Shown: positions 44,956 through 52,899 of the stretch, piece by piece
Numbering within the stretch: position 1 is the first letter of the stretch
Layout of the letters: each line of letters starts with the position of its first letter
Origin: Lachnoanaerobaculum sp. OBRC5-5
GTDB lineage: Bacteria; Bacillota; Clostridia; Lachnospirales; Lachnospiraceae
NCBI RefSeq assembly: GCF_000296385.1
Contig: NZ_JH815185.1
Span: 1,465,591 to 1,529,590 of the forward strand
Reading direction: 5' to 3'
DNA length: 64,000 nt
Made by a program: the position numbers and the translations under genes
The notes under the pieces: model-generated
What the model saw: the letters and a program-made list of their open reading frames with translations, nothing else
The model's database searches: none
What the model was told of the DNA's origin: nothing

Positions 44956-45267
44956 TTATTCCTCCTCGTTTTCTTCCTTCTTTTCAATCTTGTTATATGA
45001 CTTCACTACAAAGTTTTTGTAAGTCTTTCCCTCTTTTTCACGCTTCTTAAAGTAGCCGAAGATATGAATCAAATCGCCTTTCTCAAAGGCTTTTGCTATT
45101 TCTGTCTTTTCTCCATAAGCTGCACAGTTGATATACTCCTTACCCTTACCGTACTTTTTTACAAGCGTAAAATTTGCAACTTCTACCGTTTCTCCGTCTT
45201 TTTCAAAGTTTGAGAAAGTAGGTTCCGCCAATAAGTTGGCGTTGATGTTAATCATTTCTTGTTTCAT
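44956..45267 (-). CDS. Single-stranded DNA-binding protein of the conjugative element
   Basis: A 103-residue OB-fold protein: NINANLLAEPTFSNFEKDGE, then FTLVKKYGKGKEYINCAAYGEKTEIAKAF and DLIHIFGYFKKREKEGKTYKNFVV, which is the SSB/PriB core without the long host-type tail. It should coat the transferred strand. It lies two bases before the Maff2 start and after a leader with its own small ORF and terminator. Confidence 0.85.
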   Translation of the reverse strand: MKQEMININANLLAEPTFSNFEKDGETVEVANFTLVKKYGKGKEYINCAAYGEKTEIAKAFEKGDLIHIFGYFKKREKEGKTYKNFVVKSYNKIEKKEENEEE

Positions 45268-45291
45268 CTTTTTAAATTTCTCCTTTTCATT

Positions 45292-45384
45292 TCAATAAAA
45301 AAAGCGACCAGAAGTATTACTTTTCCAATCGCTGATACTCTTACTATTTAGTTTTTTCTTAGTGGGACTTCTGATCCTTATCAT
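45292..45384 (-). CDS. Thirty-residue leader peptide before ssb
   Basis: AAAGGAGATAAG is followed by an ORF reading MIRIRSPTKKKLNSKSISDW and ending SNTSGRFFY, whose stop lies right behind the T-run of the terminator at 45297-45333. The ribosome binding site is one of the strongest in this area, so it is probably translated. The sequence has no known homologue to me. Its overlap with two alternative RNA pairings suggests a regulatory leader. Confidence 0.5.
   Translation of the reverse strand: MIRIRSPTKKKLNSKSISDWKSNTSGRFFY
45297..45376 (-). promoter_or_regulatory. Probable transcription attenuator before ssb
   Basis: On the minus strand AGCGA (45333-45329) can pair with TCGCT (45307-45303), followed by seven Ts. 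The same 3' side, ACTTCTGGTC (45315-45306), can instead pair over ten bases with GATCAGAAGT (45376-45367) inside the leader ORF. The two pairings exclude each other. Ribosome position on the leader should decide which one forms. Confidence 0.5.
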
Positions 45385-45533
45385 CTTATCTCCTTTATTG
45401 TCTTTAACATATTTAAGGGAATTAGCATTTTGTCGTGTATATATTAGTGAAAGGTACTTGAAATACTAGTTCGCTAATTAGTGAGTTTCCCCTATTTATT
45501 GATCGCAATATAAATTGAAAATAGGCATGAAAA
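45385..45533. other. Intergenic region upstream of the ssb leader
   Basis: No gene is seen. The stretch is AT-rich and must hold the promoter for the ssb leader and any element edge. No clear consensus promoter was found. Confidence 0.3.
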
Positions 45534-45566
45534 AAGACGATAGATTTTTTTCTTTTCTATCGTCTT
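45534..45566 (-). terminator. Terminator after the cupin gene
   Basis: AAGACGATAGA and TCTATCGTCTT form a perfect 11-bp stem; on the minus strand TTTTTT follows. It lies about 70 bp beyond the cupin stop. Confidence 0.82.
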
Positions 45567-45636
45567 ACGCATTTAGTATTCAATTTTTCAGTTCAACAAA
45601 CTTGAATTTATCAAAACACATTCAAAAAAATGTATT

Positions 45637-45990
45637 TCATTCGCCTATAGGATCATAATCTGCCGGAACCGGTGCAACGATACTCACAAAAACTATATCC
45701 TCTGTTCCTGTGTTCATTGCGCCGTGACATGCACCTTTAGGAGAAACGATAACCTGTCCTTTTTTTAAGGGAATCTCTTTATCCGGTTCGGGATAGAATA
45801 TTCCTTCTCCCTGTAAAATGATCCAGATATCATCAGAATTGTGGTGACGGTGCTTCTGCAGGGTTTGTCCCGGTTTAATCACCCACACCGACCCTCCTGT
45901 AGATTCTGTTTGGTAAAAAGGTGTTTTCTTTGCAGCTTTTTTGTCTTCTTGTTTTACCATGTCCATTTCATAGATTCTTTTTTCTTCCAT
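45637..45990 (-). CDS. Small cupin-domain protein
   Basis: A 117-residue single-domain cupin. The metal-binding motif 1 is KHRHHNSDDIWIILQGEG (about residues 46-63) and motif 2 is GACHGAMNTG (about 86-95). It begins two bases after the reading frame of the Msr fusion ends, so it is likely co-transcribed. Cupins of this size are sensors, isomerases or dioxygenase-like enzymes; the function cannot be told. Confidence 0.8.
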   Translation of the reverse strand: MEEKRIYEMDMVKQEDKKAAKKTPFYQTESTGGSVWVIKPGQTLQKHRHHNSDDIWIILQGEGIFYPEPDKEIPLKKGQVIVSPKGACHGAMNTGTEDIVFVSIVAPVPADYDPIGE

Positions 45991-45992
45991 TG

Positions 45993-47426
45993 CTATATGC
46001 CCCCTTGTATTGATTTTTGATTATTCTTACTCAAAGAGCTTCCGATACTCCCCATACCCTTGTTCTTCCAGTTCATCGTAGGGAATGAATCTAAGAGCTG
46101 CCGAGTTGATGCAATAACGCAGCCCGCCGGACTCGCGGGGACCATCGTTGAACACGTGACCCAGATGGGAATCCGCGCCGCTGCTGCGCACTTCCGTCCG
46201 GACCATACCATGTGAAGTGTCCACGGCCTCAGTGACAGCATCTTCCGCGATCGGCCTGGTGAACGCCGGCCAGCCACACCCGGAATTATACTATACTTGT
46301 CCATGGATGTAAAGAGCGGTTCGCCGCTGACAATGTCGACATAAAGGCCCTTTTCAAAGAAGTCGTCATACTCGCCGGTGAAGGCGTACTCCGTGGCGGC
46401 GTGCTGTGTGACCTCAAAGGCCAAATCGCCGATCCGCACCCGAAGTTCTTCTGCAGATTCTTCTGCGCTGTTTTGCTGAAGATCAAAGTAACTGCGCGGG
46501 ATATGGCAGTAGCCGCCGGGATTCTTGTCCAGATACTTCTGGTGATACTCTTCTGTGGGGAAGAAGTTTTCCAACGGAAGCAGTTCAACAGCAAGCCTGG
46601 CTCCGGCTTTCTCTTCCTCCGCCCGATAAACCGCTTCGATCTCCGGAAGCTGGTCTTCTTCCGTATAATAGATCCCCGTCCGGTACTGGATGCCTCGATC
46701 ATTGCCCTGTTTGTTTACAGAGAGCGGATCGATCACCATGAAATAGTAATTCAGCAAATCAGTCAGAGAAATTACAGCAGGGTCATAGTCGACCCGCACT
46801 GTCTCGGCATGCCCGCTGCTGTTACAGACGTCCTGATAGGTCGGAGCTTCGTCAGGTCCGTTTGCATAACCTGCTTCTGTTCGGATTACGCCGACAAACT
46901 GATCAAAGAACTTCTGCGTTCCCCAGAAGCAGCCGCCTGCAAGATAGATTGTTTTTATATCCTCCGGTATCTCCATAGTAGTTTCTCCTGTCACGATCTC
47001 TCCGGACCAGGTGTTGATCCCGCCGAATTCGTAGATGTTGGTATATCCCATGTTCGCAAGCTTTTGCGCTGCTTGCTTGGATCTGTTCCCGCTTCGGCAG
47101 TAAATCAGGATGATCTGATCCAGATCCGGGAGTTCTTCCGGCCGCTCCGCTTCAATGCTCTCATTCGGAATTAGAATTGCGCCAGGAATATGGCCTGCAT
47201 CGTATTCATCTTGCCTGCGGGCATCTACAATCACATGCCCGTCATCCCGGGTCATCATCTGCTTTGCCATATCTTGATCGATCTGATGATAGCTCTCGAC
47301 CTCTTGCACTGAACCGGCAGTATTTACCAAACAACCAGTCAGAAGAAAAATGGTCATCAAAATCAAAAACAACAGTCTTGGAACACCTGAGCGCCCTTTT
47401 TCCACTATTGCTCTCATCTTTTTCAT
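45993..47426 (-). CDS. Rhodanese-MsrA-MsrB fusion lipoprotein, frameshifted in MsrB
   Basis: The intact part spans about 378 codons: a lipoprotein signal ([12 protein letters not shown], Cys32), a rhodanese domain with CRSGNRS (Cys110), MsrA with GGCFWG (Cys166), and the start of MsrB ([20 protein letters not shown]). MsrA and MsrB reduce the two isomers of oxidised methionine in surface proteins. After LFTSMDKYS a 5-bp duplication shifts the frame, and the last 100 codons are nonsense. Rhodanese and MsrA should still be made. The gene is far more GC-rich than its host, a sign of transfer. Confidence 0.85.
   Translation of the reverse strand: MKKMRAIVEKGRSGVPRLLFLILMTIFLLTGCLVNTAGSVQEVESYHQIDQDMAKQMMTRDDGHVIVDARRQDEYDAGHIPGAILIPNESIEAERPEELPDLDQIILIYCRSGNRSKQAAQKLANMGYTNIYEFGGINTWSGEIVTGETTMEIPEDIKTIYLAGGCFWGTQKFFDQFVGVIRTEAGYANGPDEAPTYQDVCNSSGHAETVRVDYDPAVISLTDLLNYYFMVIDPLSVNKQGNDRGIQYRTGIYYTEEDQLPEIEAVYRAEEEKAGARLAVELLPLENFFPTEEYHQKYLDKNPGGYCHIPRSYFDLQQNSAEESAEELRVRIGDLAFEVTQHAATEYAFTGEYDDFFEKGLYVDIVSGEPLFTSMDKYSIIPGVAGRRSPGRSRKMLSLRPWTLHMVWSGRKCAAAARIPIWVTCSTMVPASPAGCVIASTRQLLDSFPTMNWKNKGMGSIGSSLSKNNQKSIQGGI
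46027..46286 (-). pseudogene. Displaced MsrB catalytic part of the fusion
   Basis: In another frame the minus strand reads [20 protein letters not shown] and further [13 protein letters not shown] and [15 protein letters not shown], with the MsrB catalytic Cys in RYCIN and zinc-binding Cys in SGCGWP. It ends at 46027. Removing one TATAC of the tandem pair at 46287-46296 joins it to the upstream frame as [10 protein letters not shown], the normal MsrB sequence. Confidence 0.88.
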
Positions 47427-47447
47427 TCTATGTTACCTCGGTAAATT

Positions 47448-47648
47448 CTAATTTGTACTGTTCATATTAAAATAAGCTTTTACATACTCAAGTAGTATTT
47501 CATCCGAATAATCACCCCCGGTAGAATATGCTATATTCATTATTTCTAATGTAGATTCATCTAAATTCTTGTCATTATTTGTAAATTCTGAAACTATTTT
47601 TTTATATTTTTCAAAATCATCTTCATTTGCTCCATACGGCAATTTCAT
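47448..47648 (-). CDS. Small acidic protein at the right island boundary
   Basis: A 66-residue protein, MKLPYGANEDDFEKYKKIVS and then NNDKNLDESTLEIMNIAYST and DEILLEYVKAYFNMNSTN. It is acidic and probably helical; I do not recognise a family. AAAGGATGACCGG precedes the ATG. The first 12 codons and the upstream region are repeated at 30308-30376, so this gene marks the right edge of the accessory island. Confidence 0.6.
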   Translation of the reverse strand: MKLPYGANEDDFEKYKKIVSEFTNNDKNLDESTLEIMNIAYSTGGDYSDEILLEYVKAYFNMNSTN

Positions 47649-47680
47649 CCGGTCATCCTTTCTGCAAAAGCTCCTTGCTT
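47612..47680. repeat. Right 69-bp direct repeat flanking the accessory island
   Basis: Matches 30308-30376 with two mismatches next to each other. It holds the start and upstream region of the 66-residue gene. Confidence 0.85.
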
Positions 47681-47799
47681 TACTCTTTTAAATTATATAC
47701 CTATATGTTAAAATATAACAGGTTAACCCTGATATTTATTCAGGTTTTATTGCGAATATAATTATTCAATACAAAAATATTTTAAAGAAGGTTTTTTAT

Positions 47800-48897
47800 A
47801 TGAAACTAGGAATCGTTGGCCTACCGAATGTAGGTAAGAGTACATTATTTAACTCATTGACAAAGGCAGGCGCTACTGCCGCAAACTATCCTTTTGCTAC
47901 TATTGACCCTAATGTAGGTGTTGTAGCGGTGCCGGATGACAGATTAAAAGAACTTGGCAAATTATATAATACAAAAAAGGTAACACCGGCACTTATAGAC
48001 TTTGTAGATATCGCAGGTCTTGTAAAGGGTGCCAGCAAGGGTGAAGGTCTTGGAAACCAGTTTTTATCAAATATCCGTGAATGTGATGCCATCATCCATG
48101 TTGTAAGATGCTTTGATGATTCAAATATCATCCATGTAGAGGGAAGTGTTGATCCGATAAGAGATATCGAAACTATCAACTTAGAGCTTATATTCTCCGA
48201 TATTGAGATTTTGGAGCGAAGAATTGCAAAGACTAAGAAAGCTGCAATGAATGACAAAGCTCTAAAGCATGAGCTTGATATCCTTTTGGAGCTCAAGGAC
48301 ATACTTGAAAGCGACAATATGGCAAGCAGCTACACATCTTCTGATGAAGAGGATGTCGCATTTGTAAAATCACTTGGACTTATCACATATATGCCTGTTA
48401 TCTTTGCTGCAAATGTGGCTGAGGATGACCTTGCTGATGACGGTGCTTCAAATGAGTATGTAGCTAAGGTAAAAGAATATGCCGCAAAGTCAAATGCGAA
48501 GGTATTTGTTGTATGTGCAGCCATTGAAGAAGAAATTTCACAGCTGGATGATGAGGAAAAGGCAGAATATCTTGATGCGCTCGGTATCTCAGTGTCAGGT
48601 CTTGATAAGCTTATTGCAGCCAGCTATGATCTACTTGGACTTTTAAGCTATCTTACAGCCGGTGAGGATGAGTGTAGAGCCTGGACTATAAAGAAAGGCA
48701 CAAAAGCTCCGGGAGCGGCCGGAAAGATCCACTCAGACTTTGAGCGTGGATTTATCAAAGCTGAGGTTATCAACTATCAGGATCTTCTTGACTGTGGCTC
48801 TACATCTGCCGCCAAGGAAAAGGGGCTTGTTCGTATAGAAGGTAAAGAATATGTAGTACAGGATGGAGATGTAATACTCTTTAGATTTAATGTATAA
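47800..48897 (+). CDS. ychF: Ribosome-associated GTPase/ATPase YchF
   Basis: A 365-residue Obg-family protein. G1 is GLPNVGKST (7-15), G3 is DIAGLVKGASKGEGLGNQFL, and the C-terminal TGS domain has TAGEDECRAWTIKKGTKAP and FIKAEVINYQDLL. YchF/OLA1 hydrolyses ATP in preference to GTP and acts on ribosomes and stress responses. It stands at the start of a plus-strand run of four genes. Confidence 0.96.
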   Translation: MKLGIVGLPNVGKSTLFNSLTKAGATAANYPFATIDPNVGVVAVPDDRLKELGKLYNTKKVTPALIDFVDIAGLVKGASKGEGLGNQFLSNIRECDAIIHVVRCFDDSNIIHVEGSVDPIRDIETINLELIFSDIEILERRIAKTKKAAMNDKALKHELDILLELKDILESDNMASSYTSSDEEDVAFVKSLGLITYMPVIFAANVAEDDLADDGASNEYVAKVKEYAAKSNAKVFVVCAAIEEEISQLDDEEKAEYLDALGISVSGLDKLIAASYDLLGLLSYLTAGEDECRAWTIKKGTKAPGAAGKIHSDFERGFIKAEVINYQDLLDCGSTSAAKEKGLVRIEGKEYVVQDGDVILFRFNV

Positions 48898-48918
48898 ATT
48901 TATATAAAGGGGGCTTAT

Positions 48919-49401
48919 ATGAAAAAAAATACATTACCTGTTTTTGGTGTCGGTCCTATTTATGCCGTCAGTTGTTTACTTCTAACCGCCTTTGGACTTT
49001 TCTTAAAAAAGAAAGGATTTCTAAATGGTGGAGATCTTCCCGGTTTAAAATCTGAAGCAATGCGTATAGGCTTTATGCTCATTTTTATCGGAGTTGCATT
49101 GTGGATATATGCTGTACTCATTCAAAGAATCAGTAAAGAGATAAGCAGCGGACATTTGGTAACAATCGGAATATATTCCATTGTCAGAAACCCTATATAC
49201 CTCGCATTTTTATGTGTGTGTACAGGCATTCTGGTAACTGCACATAATGTGTACTTACTTATAATTCCGGTAGTTTTATATATATTCTTAACTGTACTGA
49301 TGAAGCAGACTGAAGAAAAGTGGTTGCTTGATAAATTCGGATCGGAATATATAGAGTATTGTAAACATGTCAACAGGGTCATACCCTGGTTTAGACATTA
49401 A
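48919..49401 (+). CDS. Isoprenylcysteine/phospholipid methyltransferase-like membrane protein
   Basis: A 160-residue membrane protein with four hydrophobic segments. The C-terminal motif GIYSIVRNPIYLAFLCVCTG (about 93-112) and the final EEKWLLDKFGSEYIEYCKHVNRVIPW form the SAM-binding signature of the ICMT/PEMT fold. The substrate (lipid or small thiol) is unknown. It lies 21 bp after ychF behind GGGGG. Confidence 0.85.
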   Translation: MKKNTLPVFGVGPIYAVSCLLLTAFGLFLKKKGFLNGGDLPGLKSEAMRIGFMLIFIGVALWIYAVLIQRISKEISSGHLVTIGIYSIVRNPIYLAFLCVCTGILVTAHNVYLLIIPVVLYIFLTVLMKQTEEKWLLDKFGSEYIEYCKHVNRVIPWFRH

Positions 49402-49443
49402 TATATTTATGCCATCACCTGTGATGACGGAATGGAGATTATT

Positions 49444-49911
49444 ATGGCGCTAATGGATTTATTTAAAAAGGCTTTTATGGGGGCAACTGACGAGGAAAAT
49501 CGAAAAAATAAAGCCAGAATGAGAGAAATATTTAACAGCAGTGTTGCAAACGGTGATGATTACAAGCTTATTTATTGCCATATGGAAAACTGTACCAATG
49601 CTGTTATAGTTCAGGTTACAAGACATAGTAACTTTATTGTAGGATACAAGGAAGGCGAAGTTGTAGTTATTCCTGTAAATGCAGAACTTACAGAGTATGG
49701 GGATGCAATGGTATTTAATAAAGCAAATGAGAGCTTCACAAAAACATCTCTAGGTTTTTGTTTTGTAGGAAATCCTGAAGTTTCTTTACAATTTGTTCCT
49801 ATGACATACGAACCCGGTATAACCGCAGGTGCAAGACACTCAGTTTCAATCACTCAATCATCTGCAGAAGTGTCCGAGTTCAAAAATTTCTTTAAAAAGG
49901 GATTACAATAA
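49444..49911 (+). CDS. Unknown soluble protein
   Basis: A 155-residue protein, MALMDLFKKAFMGATDEEN at the start, then a helical basic stretch and a beta-rich body (AVIVQVTRHSNFIVGYKEGEVVVIPVNAELTEYGD). ATG at 49444 follows TGGAG at six bases; a start four codons earlier has no such site. I do not recognise a domain. It is followed within 20 bases by another unknown gene. Confidence 0.6.
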   Translation: MALMDLFKKAFMGATDEENRKNKARMREIFNSSVANGDDYKLIYCHMENCTNAVIVQVTRHSNFIVGYKEGEVVVIPVNAELTEYGDAMVFNKANESFTKTSLGFCFVGNPEVSLQFVPMTYEPGITAGARHSVSITQSSAEVSEFKNFFKKGLQ

Positions 49912-49929
49912 TTTGTAAATGTAAGAATT

Positions 49930-50334
49930 ATGAATAAAGAAGATATAATCACTGCACTAAAGGAAGCGGCAATACCTGATGAAGAGTATTATATTGATAG
50001 TGAAATAATAGATGCAATGCTTGAGTATCCCGATCCGTTCCAATTTGTAAAACCTATCTTGGAGATAATATCACAAAACCCGAGTGTCGACTTCGGATCT
50101 CCCGGAGAATTGGTCCACTTTGTAGAAAAATTTTATAAAAAGGGCTATGAAGAGGCACTTATTGAATCGGTAAAGAAAAATCCTACATTTCATAATATAT
50201 GGATGATTCATCGTTGCTATAATGATGCAAGCTGCACTTTCCATAATGACTTCTTATCACTGATAAATGAGATTAAAGAAAACCCTTCTACATCTGCTGA
50301 TATTATAAAAGCAATTGAAATGTTTAATTGGTAA
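49930..50334 (+). CDS. Unknown acidic protein
   Basis: A 134-residue, helix-rich, acidic protein, MNKEDIITALKEAAIPDEEY near the start, FGSPGELVHFVEKFYKKGYEEALIESVKK in the middle and a possible metal-friendly pattern HRCYNDASCTFHNDF. The layout resembles small immunity-type (SMI1/SUKH or Imm) proteins, but this is only an impression. It is coupled to the gene before it. No toxin is recognised next to it. Confidence 0.6.
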   Translation: MNKEDIITALKEAAIPDEEYYIDSEIIDAMLEYPDPFQFVKPILEIISQNPSVDFGSPGELVHFVEKFYKKGYEEALIESVKKNPTFHNIWMIHRCYNDASCTFHNDFLSLINEIKENPSTSADIIKAIEMFNW

Positions 50335-50343
50335 TTATTTAAT

Positions 50344-50385
50344 AAAAAATCTTGGAGCCGGCAAATGCCGATTCCAAGATTTTTT
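50344..50385. terminator. Bidirectional terminator before leuS end
   Basis: AAAAAATCTTGGAGCCGGC and GCCGATTCCAAGATTTTTT form a long stem with one mismatch and an AAAT loop. It serves the plus-strand unknown genes and leuS on the minus strand. Confidence 0.9.
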
Positions 50386-50388
50386 GAT

Positions 50389-52803
50389 TTATCCAACCAC
50401 TATATTTATAATCTTCTTTGGAACATAAATTTCTTTTCTTATTGTTCCTTCAAGCTTTCCGGCTTCAGATAAAGCTTTCTTACCTGCCTCTATAGCATCT
50501 TCCTTGCTTACATTGGCATCAAGCTCAATAACAAGCTTTGTCTTTCCGTTTATCTGAACAGGAACCTCTATTGTATCCACTTCCTTATGGCTTTCATCAA
50601 ATGTAGGCCACTCTGCATGGAATACCGAGCCTTCTCCACCAAGCTCCTCCCAAAGCTCCTCACCTATATGAGGTGCAAATGGTGCAAGTAATATAGTAAA
50701 TGCCTTAAGTGTTTCCTTATCCACACCGTTCTTTTTGCTAAGCTCATTAAGCTTATTATTGTACTCCATAAAGCCTGCGATAACTGTATTTAAGCTGAAA
50801 GAATTAAATCTCTGCTCAATATCGGAGATAAGATTTGCACGAACTCTTAAGAGCTCTCTGTCAGCCTCTACATTCTTATCCTTATTGTCCATTACAAGCT
50901 TATAGAACTTATTTAAAAATCTTGATACACCTTCGATACCTCTGTCATCCCAGTCAGCATCAAGCTCAGGCGGTCCTACGAAAAGCTCATACATTCTAAG
51001 AGCATCACATCCATAATCACGAACCAGATCATCAGGTGAAACCACATTTCCCTTACTCTTGCTCATCTTCTGTCCGTCACTACCGTTTATCATACCCTGA
51101 TTGAAAAGCTTTGTGAAAGGCTCATCAAAATCAACCACACCTATATCATTTAAGAACTTGGTATAAAACCTTGAATAAAGAAGGTGAAGTACGGCATGCT
51201 CAACGCCACCGATATACATATCTACAGGGAGGTATTTATCTGCCATCTCTTTGCTTACAAGCTCCTTATCATTGTGCGGATCCACATATCTAAGGAAATA
51301 CCAGCTTGATCCTGCCCACTGCGGCATAGTATTTGTCTCACGCTTTGCAGCTGCACCACATACAGGGCATGTCGTATTTACCCACTCGTCAATAGCCGCA
51401 AGCGGTGATTCTCCTGTTCCGGTAGGCTGATAGCTCTCTACCTCAGGAAGTCTTAAAGGAAGCTGATTCTCAGGCACAGGTACATTTCCACAATGCGGGC
51501 AATGTATTATCGGAATAGGCTCTCCCCAGTAACGCTGTCTTGAGAATACCCAGTCACGAAGCTTGTAGTTGGTAGTCTTCTTACCATATCCCTTTTCTTC
51601 TATCATCTGTGGTGCTTCAAGCTTTAACTTCGCACTCTCCATACCGTTCCAGTCACCTGAGTTTATCATAGTACCTACAGCATCTGTGTAGGCTTCTGTC
51701 ATATTTTCAATCTCTTTACCGTCTTTTGCTATAACCTGAACTATAGGAAGATCAAACTTCTTTGCAAACTCAAAGTCTCTGTCATCATGTGCAGGCACAC
51801 ACATAATAGCACCTGTACCATAGTCAGCCAAAACATAGTCTGAAAGCCAAATAGGTGTCTTTGCGCCGTTTAAAGGATTGATTGCATAAGAACCTGTAAA
51901 TACACCTGTCTTTTCCTTTGACTGCATTCTGTCTACATTTGACTTCATAGAACTGTCAAAGATATACTTCTCTACCGCCTCTCTTGTCTCATCTGTAGCC
52001 AGAGATTTTGCAAGCTCATGCTCAGGTGAAAGTACCATAAAAGTAGCACCGTAAAGAGTATCAGGTCTTGTAGTATAAACCACAATATTTTTGTCCTGTC
52101 CATCCACCTTAAAGTTTACTTCGGCACCATAGCTCTTTCCTATCCAGTCCGACTGCATCTTTTTAACCTTCTCAGGCCAGTCAAGCTTGTCAAGGTCATT
52201 AAGAAGTCTGTCTGCATATGCTGTTATCTTTAACATCCACTGACGAAGATTCTTCTTTGTAACAGGTGTTCCGCATCTCTCGCATTTTCCGTCTACAACC
52301 TCTTCATTTGCAAGACCTGTCTTACATGAAGGACACCAGTTGATAGGGAATTCCTTCTCATATGCAAGACCTTTTTTGAACATCTGAACAAATATCCACT
52401 GTGTCCACTTATAAAAGTTAGGATCTGTGGTATTTACTTCTCTGTCCCAATCATAAAGTGCCGCGATTTCATTTATCTGTCTTTTGATATTAGCTACATT
52501 TTCTGCTGTAGACTTTGCAGGATGAACTCCCATCTTTATTGCGTAGTTCTCTGCAGGAAGACCGAATGCATCCCAACCCATAGGATGAATTACATAATGT
52601 CCCTTTAGCACCTGATATCTGCTCCATACATCAGATATTACATATCCTCTCCAATGTCCTACATGAAGTCCTGAACCTGAAGGGTATGGAAACATATCCA
52701 AGCAATAGTACTTTGGCTTTTTTCCATCATCAATATTTACAGGATTTGCTTCCCAGTTTTTCTTCCATTTCTTCTCTATTGCACTATGATTATAATGTGC
52801 CAT
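50389..52803 (-). CDS. leuS: Leucyl-tRNA synthetase
   Basis: An 804-residue class I synthetase. The HIGH motif reads HVGH (about 47-50) and KMSKS is in GQKMSKSKGN (about residue 573). The CP1 editing domain lies between about residues 220 and 415 (TTRPDTLYGATFMV, DYGTGAIMCVPAHDDRD), and zinc-type Cys pairs are in CPSCKTG and CERCG. It joins Leu to its tRNA. The short leader of about 95 bp has an AGAGCTT/AAGCTCT hairpin but is too small for a T-box. Confidence 0.97.
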   Translation of the reverse strand: MAHYNHSAIEKKWKKNWEANPVNIDDGKKPKYYCLDMFPYPSGSGLHVGHWRGYVISDVWSRYQVLKGHYVIHPMGWDAFGLPAENYAIKMGVHPAKSTAENVANIKRQINEIAALYDWDREVNTTDPNFYKWTQWIFVQMFKKGLAYEKEFPINWCPSCKTGLANEEVVDGKCERCGTPVTKKNLRQWMLKITAYADRLLNDLDKLDWPEKVKKMQSDWIGKSYGAEVNFKVDGQDKNIVVYTTRPDTLYGATFMVLSPEHELAKSLATDETREAVEKYIFDSSMKSNVDRMQSKEKTGVFTGSYAINPLNGAKTPIWLSDYVLADYGTGAIMCVPAHDDRDFEFAKKFDLPIVQVIAKDGKEIENMTEAYTDAVGTMINSGDWNGMESAKLKLEAPQMIEEKGYGKKTTNYKLRDWVFSRQRYWGEPIPIIHCPHCGNVPVPENQLPLRLPEVESYQPTGTGESPLAAIDEWVNTTCPVCGAAAKRETNTMPQWAGSSWYFLRYVDPHNDKELVSKEMADKYLPVDMYIGGVEHAVLHLLYSRFYTKFLNDIGVVDFDEPFTKLFNQGMINGSDGQKMSKSKGNVVSPDDLVRDYGCDALRMYELFVGPPELDADWDDRGIEGVSRFLNKFYKLVMDNKDKNVEADRELLRVRANLISDIEQRFNSFSLNTVIAGFMEYNNKLNELSKKNGVDKETLKAFTILLAPFAPHIGEELWEELGGEGSVFHAEWPTFDESHKEVDTIEVPVQINGKTKLVIELDANVSKEDAIEAGKKALSEAGKLEGTIRKEIYVPKKIINIVVG

Positions 52804-52899
52804 AATCTCTTCCTTTCGCTACCGGTTTAAAGTTGATTAGAGCTTCCCTCCACAAAAGTGAAGTTAAAGCTCTACTCAAAATAAGTTAAATTTTATAAA

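Larger units (their letters stand above)
30903..45390 (-). mobile_element. Degraded conjugative element (ICE remnant) carrying a nested insertion
   Basis: In minus-strand order the remnant holds ssb with its leader, a split Maff2 gene, a VirB6-like channel, a small coiled-coil protein, PrgI and the start of VirB4. This order is typical of Firmicutes Tn916/Tn1549-like transfer regions. VirB4 is cut, and the coupling protein, relaxase and integrase of this element are absent. A 12-kb mobilizable element interrupts Maff2. Confidence 0.8.

Noticed and set aside
46401..47174. A 257-codon frame on the plus strand opposite the rhodanese-Msr gene
   Set aside because: It is antisense to conserved rhodanese and MsrA domains and has no start signal.
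52804..52899. A possible T-box before leuS
   Set aside because: The leader is less than 100 bp and lacks the T-box sequence and specifier stem; only a short hairpin is visible.
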